From contig JAIDVZ010000045.1 of the NCBI GenBank assembly GCA_029059365.1, positions 1 through 7,267 of the forward strand: 7,267 nt of DNA, written 5' to 3'. The stretch's first letter is position 1; every line of letters starts with the position of its first letter. A program made the translations under genes and the position numbers. The DNA comes from Opitutales bacterium. GTDB lineage: Bacteria > Verrucomicrobiota > Verrucomicrobiia > Opitutales > JAIRKQ01. This document shows, piece after piece, positions 1-5,882 of this stretch. The notes below the pieces were generated by a model. The model did no database searches. It was not told where the DNA came from and saw only the letters and a program-made list of their open reading frames with translations.

Positions 1-1
1 T

Positions 2-199
2 GCTATAAATCCCCCGAGGGCTACGATCTTAGAATGTTGGGAAATTTTAGCGCTGTTAATGAACATTTGTTCACGAGGAGATGAAAGTGATTACCTGAGT
101 TTTGAGCAAATTTGGGCGGATATAGCTTATGTGTTACCGGAATTCGAAGGTATAAGTTTTAAATCCATTCCTTTGAGTGGTTTATTTTTAAAAAAATGA
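2..199 (+). CDS. C-terminal fragment of a probable molybdopterin oxidoreductase / NuoG-like subunit
   Basis: This is the last 65 codons of a gene that begins before the window; the reading frame is open from base 2 and closes at a TGA at 197-199. The tail contains a proline pair, then WEILALL, then SFEQIWADIAYVLPEFEGISF, and ends SGLFLKK. The spacing of a WEIL-type helix, a short acidic stretch and a helix ending in a VP-x-F-x-GI motif is how NADH-quinone oxidoreductase subunit G and related formate-dehydrogenase-like proteins often end. In that family the protein is a peripheral subunit carrying iron-sulfur clusters on the cytoplasmic arm of complex I. No cofactor motif lies in the visible part, so the identification rests on tail resemblance alone. 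If it is nuoG, the usual following gene nuoH is absent here, which would mean a split nuo cluster. Confidence 0.5.
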   Translation, partial: AINPPRATILECWEILALLMNICSRGDESDYLSFEQIWADIAYVLPEFEGISFKSIPLSGLFLKK

Positions 200-244
200 T
201 AAATTTCAAAGTTTTTTATTGAAAAGTGTGTTTTTATCTGCATA

Positions 245-259
245 GTTGTATATTACAAC
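245..259. repeat. Perfect 6-bp dyad, possible operator
   Basis: The sequence GTTGTA-TAT-TACAAC is a perfect inverted repeat of six base pairs around three bases. It sits about 45 bases after the stop of the upstream oxidoreductase fragment and about 130 bases before cca. There is no T-run after it, so it does not look like an intrinsic terminator. It could be a protein-binding site or a chance dyad in AT-rich DNA. Confidence 0.25.
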
Positions 260-288
260 CGTTAGGAAGTGCGGTTTAGTTAGGGGAG

Positions 289-314
289 AGCGGACTGATT
301 TATTTCAGTCCGCT
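289..314 (+). terminator. Strong hairpin after the oxidoreductase fragment, probable terminator without a clear T-run
   Basis: GCGGACTGA (290-298) pairs perfectly with TCAGTCCGC (305-313) around the six-base loop TTTATT, and the A289-T314 pair extends the stem to ten. This is the most stable hairpin in the gap of 193 bases before cca. The bases after it (TGTAACTCTTTAATAAATTT) are T-rich but contain no continuous T-run, so efficient intrinsic termination is uncertain. It may end the upstream transcript, protect a 3' end, or need Rho. The rest of 200-392 shows no open frame or RNA gene that I can recognise. Confidence 0.45.
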
Positions 315-341
315 GTAACTCTTTAATAAATTTGCTAAAAT
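313..341 (+). promoter_or_regulatory. Weak possible promoter for cca
   Basis: A TAAAAT hexamer (336-341, five of six to the -10 consensus) lies 17 bases after CTGTAA (313-318, only three of six to the -35 consensus). Transcription would begin about 45 bases before the cca start codon, just after the hairpin at 289-314. Such matches occur by chance in AT-rich DNA, so this is only a candidate. Confidence 0.2.
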
Positions 342-392
342 TCTATTGAAGCTTGCAATTTTGATCATCACAAGATAGTTCAAATCCCGTAG

Positions 393-1844
393 ATGGAGCT
401 ACAACTATCGTATTATAAGCGATTTGCTAAGGATGATTTATATCGTGCTGTCGATGAGATTTGTGCTGTTTTGATTGCGAATGGAGCACGCCCATATTTT
501 GTTGGTGGGTGTGTGCGTGATGCCTTACTTGGGCAGCCAATTTCTGATTTTGATATAGAAGTGTTCGGAATATCTCCGGAAAAAATCGTACAAGTGCTAG
601 CCTATAAATTTGATCTTATACTACAAAAGCGCCTTATTTACGGTTGTGAATCTTTTGGCGTTTTTAAGATTAAGGGGTATAATATTGATCTTTCCGTCCC
701 ACGTGCTGAAACAAAAATAGGTGATAAGCATAGCTCGTTTTCGGTTGATTTATTGCCAAACAGTACAGTACAGGAAGCAGCTAGCAGGAGAGATTTTACT
801 ATCAATGCGATATATTTTGATACGCAACACAATATATTATGTGATCCGTACGGTGGTGTAGGTGATCTGCATAATAAAATACTGAAAAATGTTGGTGAAC
901 GATTTGTAGAAGATCCGCTTAGAGTATTACGGGGTATGCAATTTATCAGCCGTTTTGAATTGATGCCTGCTGATAGTCTGATCGAGTTAGCAAAAACTTT
1001 AACCCCGGATGAGTTATCAGCAGAAAGAATTTTTTTGGAATGGAAAAAATTGATTTTATTAGGTGTTAAGCCATCACTTGGTCTGCGATTTTTGGAAAAA
1101 TGTGGATGGTTAAAATTTTTCCCTGAGATTCAGGCATTAATTTCGTGTGATCAAGATCCGTATAGACACCCGGAAGGTAATGTTTTGAGTCATACCTGTT
1201 TGGTCCTGGATTTATTTGCAAATGATCGATCAGGGGATGATACAGAGGACCTGATTGTTGGATTTGCCGCACTATGCCATGATTTTGGGAAGCCTATAAC
1301 GACAATAAAGGATGATTCCGGAGTACATCATCGAGGGCATGATGTTGCTGGTTTACCCTTAGTTGAAGCATTTTTGAGGCGTATGCGTGCTCCAAATTGG
1401 TTAATCGATGGTGTCAAACCATTGGTGGAATGTCATATGCTTTTGCGTGGAGAGAATTTTCAATCGGCAGATGAGGAGCAACGGGAATCGAAGTTATTGA
1501 AGCTCGCAAATAAAGTTGGTCGGATCGATAGATTATTGAGAATTTGTACATATGACAGCCACGGACGTGGGGGTATTTGGGGAGATCCACGATCTTCAGA
1601 GTATGAGTTGCCGCTGATTGAGTGGGCAAAAGAAGTATCAATAAAATTCGATGTTTTTTGTCATCCACCGGTTCCGATTATTCAAGGTCGTGATTTATTG
1701 AAACTAGGATTACCACAGTCGCCTGATTTTAAATCGTTATTGGAGCAAATATTTGAAGCGCAGCTCGATTTAGTATTTACCGATTATGAAGGTGGAATGA
1801 AATATGCACGCTCACTTTTGCAAGGAGACAAGTCCAAATTTTGA
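393..1844 (+). CDS. cca: CCA tRNA nucleotidyltransferase, class II, with HD domain
   Basis: This enzyme adds or repairs the 3' CCA end of tRNA from CTP and ATP in the cytoplasm. The 483-residue protein shows the class II nucleotidyltransferase head: GGCVRD at residues 38-43, the metal-binding DFD at 52-54 within SDFDIEVFG, NIDLSVPR with a likely third acidic residue at D99, RRDFTINA at 132-139, and DPYGGVGDL from 151. The EDPLRVLR stretch (173-180) and ERIFLEWKKL (211-220) match the neck and body motifs. A C-terminal HD phosphohydrolase domain follows, with H267, H296-D297 in CHDFGKP, and HHRGH at 312-316. The start is fixed upstream because the codon immediately before ATG is an in-frame TAG; no Shine-Dalgarno sequence is visible. 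Motifs alone do not separate a full CCA-adding enzyme from an A-adding enzyme or a poly(A) polymerase, but domain order and length fit bacterial CCA enzymes with HD domains. pal follows at once. Confidence 0.9.
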   Translation: MELQLSYYKRFAKDDLYRAVDEICAVLIANGARPYFVGGCVRDALLGQPISDFDIEVFGISPEKIVQVLAYKFDLILQKRLIYGCESFGVFKIKGYNIDLSVPRAETKIGDKHSSFSVDLLPNSTVQEAASRRDFTINAIYFDTQHNILCDPYGGVGDLHNKILKNVGERFVEDPLRVLRGMQFISRFELMPADSLIELAKTLTPDELSAERIFLEWKKLILLGVKPSLGLRFLEKCGWLKFFPEIQALISCDQDPYRHPEGNVLSHTCLVLDLFANDRSGDDTEDLIVGFAALCHDFGKPITTIKDDSGVHHRGHDVAGLPLVEAFLRRMRAPNWLIDGVKPLVECHMLLRGENFQSADEEQRESKLLKLANKVGRIDRLLRICTYDSHGRGGIWGDPRSSEYELPLIEWAKEVSIKFDVFCHPPVPIIQGRDLLKLGLPQSPDFKSLLEQIFEAQLDLVFTDYEGGMKYARSLLQGDKSKF

Positions 1845-1883
1845 TTGACTAATTGGGCAAAATTTTTACATTATTTCTCCGTT

Positions 1884-2411
1884 ATGGAACGTTCTTGGCT
1901 AGCTGTTTTTTTGGCGATCTTTTTGACAGGTTGCTCATCTTTGAATGTGAATAAATCGCAACCTACTGATGATATTGCACAAGCTAAAGAAGATGCATTT
2001 TATATCCCAAGACCGATGAAAGCGGTAGGAACAGATCCGATGTCGACGGTATATTCCTATTCGAAGTCAGATATTATCGCATCTGTTTTTTTTGAATTTG
2101 ATAAGGCAAATCCAAAAAGAGAATACACAAGACGTATAAAATCAGCTCATAAATTTTTCGATCAACACCCTGAATTAAATGTCCTTGTGGTTGGACATTG
2201 TGACCACTTTGGAGAGCAAGCATATAACAAGAAACTTGGTCTCAAACGTGCAGAAAATGTGAAGAGTCGGTTAGTCAAGCTTGGGATTGATGAAAACAGA
2301 ATCGTGGTTGCCTCCCTAGGATCTGAGCAAGCAAAAGAGACAAGTTCTAATAAAGAAATCACCATGTCTGATAGACGGGTAGATATCGTTTCGATTGAGA
2401 ATTCAAAGTAA
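1884..2411 (+). CDS. pal: Peptidoglycan-associated lipoprotein (Pal / OmpA C-terminal domain)
   Basis: The product is an outer-membrane lipoprotein that binds peptidoglycan and, in the family, works with the Tol system to keep the envelope layers together. From the ATG at 1884 it has 175 residues: a short signal peptide with the lipobox LTGC and lipidation at Cys17, a linker to about residue 60, then an OmpA-like domain. That domain shows FFEFDKANP, GHCD at 104-107 (the Asp expected to bind diaminopimelate), YNKKLGLKRAENVKSRLVKLGI, and a final SDRRVDI with an arginine expected to touch the same ligand. An alternative TTG start at 1845 abuts the cca stop and would add 13 residues; an AAGGAG at 1822-1827 lies 17 bases before it, which is too far to be convincing. 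I prefer the ATG because it gives a normal lipoprotein signal peptide. No tolB or other tol gene lies in the window. Co-transcription with cca is likely. Confidence 0.85.
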   Translation: MERSWLAVFLAIFLTGCSSLNVNKSQPTDDIAQAKEDAFYIPRPMKAVGTDPMSTVYSYSKSDIIASVFFEFDKANPKREYTRRIKSAHKFFDQHPELNVLVVGHCDHFGEQAYNKKLGLKRAENVKSRLVKLGIDENRIVVASLGSEQAKETSSNKEITMSDRRVDIVSIENSK

Positions 2412-2452
2412 CTTAGCGGATTAATTTTAAGCGAAATAAATTGCTGCTAAGT
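2411..2452. terminator. Possible bidirectional terminator between convergent genes
   Basis: ACTTAGCGG (2411-2419) can pair with CTGCTAAGT (2444-2452) over nine pairs with one G-T wobble. Inside, AATTT (2423-2427) pairs with AAATT (2438-2442). The structure spans the end of pal and the last codons of the converging antiporter gene, whose stops are only 15 bases apart. Neither side has a clear T-run, so it would be a weak intrinsic terminator; colliding transcription may also end both messages. Confidence 0.3.
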
Positions 2453-3770
2453 ATCCAAAGATCAGCAATGGAATGTTGAAGTGTATGAATGTCGGCACCA
2501 CTGAATCTCGAAAGTGGTCATGTTGTCCGTCGATATTCAATCCAGCAGTCGCTCCGAGCGTGGAGTCTGAAGCCGCTGATCCAGCGTCTCCAAGTACACC
2601 AGACACGGCAAGTACGACGAATGTCCCTTCTACGGATATCCCAATTTTTTGACAAATCGGGATGAATATGGTGGCCAAGATTGGCACTGTAGAAAATGAT
2701 GAACCAATTCCCATTGTTATTATGAGCCCGGTGAATAGCATTAATAAGATCGTCAGGTGAATATTTCCTGAAGTTGCGGAAATCAGGATATTTACGAGTT
2801 CATCTATAGATCCGGTAGAGGATAGCACATTGGCATATCCAGCAGCGATTATCATAATCATGCCGATGTTTGACATCATGCTAAATCCTTCCGTAACAAT
2901 TTTATTGGAATATTTTAACCTAATATTTTCAGAGAACAGTAGCACTACAATCCCGCAAAATGCCCCAATCATCATACTTTTTAGTAATATTTGCGTGCCA
3001 AGCATGACCAAAATAGCGGCTATTCCATAGCAAAGCTCTTTTTTGGATATTACTGTTTTTGTGGTGTGTATAGTTTTACAATCTTTATATTCTCTCGGTC
3101 TTTTGTATGAAAAGCGAACAGCTACTAGCAATCCAGCAAGCATGCCGATTGTTGGAATACTTGTCAGTTTTAGGATGTTGAAGGTATCGAGTGTAATTGA
3201 TATCCCGTGTGACATCATTTGTCCGATAACGATTTCACGTAGAAAAATTTCCCCAAATCCGAATGGCAAACAGCCATATGTAGCAACTAGCCCAAAGGTA
3301 AGGACGCAAGCTACTGCACGACGATCCGTTTTTGATTCATTAAATAAGCCTATTAACATCGGTATAATCACAGGTATAAATGCTATATGTACAGGGATGA
3401 TCGTTTGAGAACAAATCCCACATAGCAACAATAATAGTAACGCTATGCGGACTTTGGAAGCTGTCGAGTACTTGGACTGCTGACTATCATTTGCAAATTT
3501 TGATGTCAAATATCCTGGTAGTCCAATGGCGGTTAACCCAGCTGCAAAGATTCCCAAAAAACCATAGCTCAGGGCGATGCTTACCCCATTTGTGGTCCCT
3601 GTGGAAAAAATCTGTATTATCTGTCCAATTCCATAATTACTGACCATTCCTGCTAACAGCGTTCCGATTACCAAAGATAGCGGTATGCTTAATCCCCACA
3701 AGCTGAGCATAGTAATTACCGTCACGCTCAAAAATGCTCCGTTTGACAAAAAGCTCCAAACAAGATTCAT
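2427..3770 (-). CDS. Na+/H+ antiporter family membrane transporter (YuiF / NhaC-like)
   Basis: A 447-residue polytopic inner-membrane protein with about eleven or twelve hydrophobic segments. The N-terminal part (LSLVIGTLLAGMVS from residue 31, then GVSIALSYGFLGIFAAGL) resembles the Na+/H+ antiporter families that include Bacillus YuiF. The C-terminal half has the strongest signature: GDAGSAASDSTLGATAGLN from 394, GQHDH at 415-419, and VVPTFIHFNIPLLIFGY, typical of that group. A polar loop around 222-245 separates the halves. Members are annotated as sodium/proton antiporters or as amino-acid (for example histidine) carriers, so the substrate cannot be read from sequence. The ATG at 3770 gives a full-length N-terminus; no Shine-Dalgarno sequence precedes it. 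It is transcribed divergently from gap and converges on pal, so it is probably monocistronic. Confidence 0.8.
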   Translation of the reverse strand: MNLVWSFLSNGAFLSVTVITMLSLWGLSIPLSLVIGTLLAGMVSNYGIGQIIQIFSTGTTNGVSIALSYGFLGIFAAGLTAIGLPGYLTSKFANDSQQSKYSTASKVRIALLLLLLCGICSQTIIPVHIAFIPVIIPMLIGLFNESKTDRRAVACVLTFGLVATYGCLPFGFGEIFLREIVIGQMMSHGISITLDTFNILKLTSIPTIGMLAGLLVAVRFSYKRPREYKDCKTIHTTKTVISKKELCYGIAAILVMLGTQILLKSMMIGAFCGIVVLLFSENIRLKYSNKIVTEGFSMMSNIGMIMIIAAGYANVLSSTGSIDELVNILISATSGNIHLTILLMLFTGLIITMGIGSSFSTVPILATIFIPICQKIGISVEGTFVVLAVSGVLGDAGSAASDSTLGATAGLNIDGQHDHFRDSVVPTFIHFNIPLLIFGYLAAIYFA

Positions 3771-3795
3771 CGTTCTTGAGTGCCAGGAAAGTTCA

Positions 3796-3808
3796 TTCTT
3801 TACAAGAA
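3796..3808. repeat. Short perfect dyad in the divergent control region
   Basis: TTCTT-TAC-AAGAA is a perfect five-pair inverted repeat lying 26 bases before the antiporter start (reading minus) and about 27 bases before the likely gap -35 element. Its position between divergent genes suits an operator, but the dyad is short and AT-rich. I do not recognise a known regulator site. Confidence 0.2.
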
Positions 3809-3834
3809 AATTGTCGATACACAGTGGATTTTAC

Positions 3835-3863
3835 TTGAGAATTTGGTCACATTCTGCTGAAAT
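3835..3863 (+). promoter_or_regulatory. Probable sigma-70-type promoter of gap
   Basis: TTGAGA (3835-3840, five of six to the -35 consensus) and TGAAAT (3858-3863, four of six to the -10 consensus) are separated by 17 bases. Transcription would start near 3870 and give a leader of about 25 bases containing the gap ribosome-binding site. Confidence 0.5.
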
Positions 3864-3884
3864 CGGGGCCAGTTTTTTAAAAAG

Positions 3885-3889
3885 AAGGA
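3885..3889 (+). promoter_or_regulatory. Shine-Dalgarno site of gap
   Basis: AAGGA ends five bases before the ATG at 3895, within AGAAGGAAATAG. It is the only well-placed Shine-Dalgarno sequence among the gene starts visible in this window, and it confirms the gap start. Confidence 0.75.
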
Positions 3890-3894
3890 AATAG

Positions 3895-4920
<1,026 letters not shown>

Positions 4921-4941
4921 GTTTTTGTTAAAAGTTTACAA

Positions 4942-4970
4942 TTGACTGCTAGTACTATACGTGCTAGCTT
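4942..4970 (+). promoter_or_regulatory. Possible promoter of the barrel gene, embedded in the gap terminator
   Basis: TTGACT (4942-4947, five of six to the -35 consensus) and TAGCTT (4965-4970, three of six to the -10 consensus) are 17 bases apart and would start transcription at about 4977, exactly on the GTG of the next gene. A second candidate is TTTACA (4935-4940) with TATACG (4956-4961), spacing 15, starting near 4968. Both fall inside or at the edge of the terminator, so a transcript from either would lack the complete hairpin. Neither -10 is strong. Confidence 0.3.
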
Positions 4971-4976
4971 TTTTTT
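4948..4976 (+). terminator. Intrinsic terminator of gap
   Basis: GCTAGTAC (4948-4955) pairs with GTGCTAGC (4961-4968) over eight pairs with one G-T wobble, around a five-base loop, and is followed by eight consecutive T (4969-4976). This is a textbook Rho-independent terminator 28 bases after the gap stop codon. The GTG start of the following gene begins at the very next base. Confidence 0.88.
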
Positions 4977-5807
4977 GTGAAAAAGTTTTTATTTGTAGTG
5001 CTTGCAAGTGTATCTTGTGTGTCGTTTTTGCATAGTGAAGAAAATTTAAACAAGCCACATACAATAGTTGCACTTGGAAAGTATAATAAACCCAAACACA
5101 CAACGTATGAAATTGGCTCAGTTGGTGGCACTCGGTTTGTGCATAACAGAATTTATGAAAAGGGCGGTTCGACAAGATATGGATGTCGCTCGGTTGAGAG
5201 TGTTACCGGTCTTTGGACAAAGGTAAAAATCGCTCCAGTTATGCTCAATGCCTGTGTTGCATACACATACGATACGCATAAATATGACCGTATGGTTGGA
5301 GTTTCAGATTCTGCACATGGGAAATTTCATGGATATTCGCTTAGTACCATAATTGAGGCACAATACAATCCAGTTAAAGTGAAATCTTTCAAAGTATCCC
5401 CATTTGTTGGGCTTAGGTATAAATATTCGCATAAACGTGCATATACCGAGAGAAATTCGAGTGCTAATAGAAGCTATGAAAAGAGCGATTTAAAATCTTT
5501 ACGACTAGGAATAGGTGTGTTTTTGGAGAAAAATTTAAGAATATTTTCACGAAAATGCTGGATTTATTCAAAATTAACCTACTTGCATGTATTGCATGAT
5601 TCTGATCCTACGGTGAAATATACCATAGGTAACGGAGCTATACAATCTGAACGTTCAAATTTCCAGAAAAAGGACGGTTTTGAGATGGAGCTTGGTACCG
5701 CGATTAATTTTTTCCGTAAATGGGATGCAGATGTTTGTTACCAATTATTTGCGGATGATAAATTAAGTTCACATGGTGTTTTATGGCGAGTAAGCTATAA
5801 TTTTTGA
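4977..5807 (+). CDS. Secreted outer-membrane beta-barrel protein, autotransporter-barrel-like
   Basis: The 276-residue product has a signal peptide: KK at residues 2-3, a hydrophobic core to about residue 18, and likely cleavage near HS-EEN around residue 20. The mature part alternates polar and hydrophobic residues in strand-like stretches (for example VSPFVGLRYKYSHKRAY at 140-156, LKSLRLGIGVFLEKNLRIF, FEMELGTAINFFRKWDADVCYQLF). It ends SHGVLWRVSYNF, with the terminal phenylalanine expected of proteins inserted by the BAM machinery. The last third resembles autotransporter beta-domains, but no passenger domain is present, so it is probably a small barrel of unknown role. Four cysteines (70, 92, 194, 254) remain in the mature chain, unusual for an outer-membrane barrel. 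The GTG start is forced: an in-frame TAG lies at 4965-4967 and only CTT TTT TTT codons intervene. No Shine-Dalgarno sequence can exist there. I cannot assign a specific family. Confidence 0.72.
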   Translation: MKKFLFVVLASVSCVSFLHSEENLNKPHTIVALGKYNKPKHTTYEIGSVGGTRFVHNRIYEKGGSTRYGCRSVESVTGLWTKVKIAPVMLNACVAYTYDTHKYDRMVGVSDSAHGKFHGYSLSTIIEAQYNPVKVKSFKVSPFVGLRYKYSHKRAYTERNSSANRSYEKSDLKSLRLGIGVFLEKNLRIFSRKCWIYSKLTYLHVLHDSDPTVKYTIGNGAIQSERSNFQKKDGFEMELGTAINFFRKWDADVCYQLFADDKLSSHGVLWRVSYNF

Positions 5808-5822
5808 CATAAATTTGTTGAC

Positions 5823-5882
5823 CGGCAGTTGATGTTTTGTAAAAGCCCATGCTAGATATTTAATTTTAGCGGGTAACTGTCG
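5823..5882 (+). promoter_or_regulatory. Possible leader hairpin that includes the tig start codon
   Basis: CGGCAGTT (5823-5830) can pair with AACTGTCG (5875-5882) over eight pairs with one G-T wobble; the last G is the first base of the tig GTG start codon. Inside, CCC (5846-5848) and GCTA (5851-5854) pair with TAGC (5867-5870) and GGG (5871-5873), leaving an AT bulge. If a transcript covers all of this, the start region would be held at the base of a two-part hairpin. A shorter transcript from the promoter at 5837-5864 would lack the upstream arms. Confidence 0.3.
5837..5864 (+). promoter_or_regulatory. Possible tig promoter
   Basis: TTGTAA (5837-5842, four of six to the -35 consensus) and TTTAAT (5859-5864, five of six to the -10 consensus) are 16 bases apart. 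Transcription would begin near 5871, about 11 bases before the GTG, giving a very short leader. A weaker alternative is TTGACC (5818-5823) with TAAAAG (5840-5845), also spaced 16. Confidence 0.35.

Noticed and set aside
638..1668. Several minus-strand open frames of 60-85 codons inside cca
   Set aside because: They lie entirely opposite a strongly conserved gene, show no recognisable domain, and have the composition expected of antisense frames.
393..2411. cca and pal in the same frame, separated by one TGA: possible read-through fusion
   Set aside because: pal carries its own lipoprotein signal peptide, which would be useless inside a cytoplasmic fusion, and no recoding signal is visible.
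2830..3408. Plus-strand open frames inside the antiporter gene
   Set aside because: They are antisense to membrane segments with family signatures; their hydrophobicity is a mirror of the real gene.
3685..3894. A 69-codon plus-strand frame ending just before gap, possible leader peptide
   Set aside because: Most of it lies antisense to the antiporter N-terminus and the rest covers the gap promoter; there is no ribosome-binding site and no attenuator-like structure after it.
4942..4968. Resemblance of TTGAC...GTGCTAGC to widely used synthetic promoters, suggesting vector contamination
   Set aside because: The match is only to short hexamer-like pieces, the intervening bases differ, and the flanking genes are continuous and natural in composition.
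4977..5030. Cys14 of the barrel protein as a lipobox cysteine
   Set aside because: The residues before it (SVSC) lack the hydrophobic residue at -3 required for a lipobox, and the protein looks like a barrel with an ordinary signal peptide.
5804..5809. Perfect TTGACA hexamer at the end of the barrel gene, possible tig promoter
   Set aside because: No acceptable -10 hexamer lies 16-18 bases downstream (the sequence there is CAGTTGAT).
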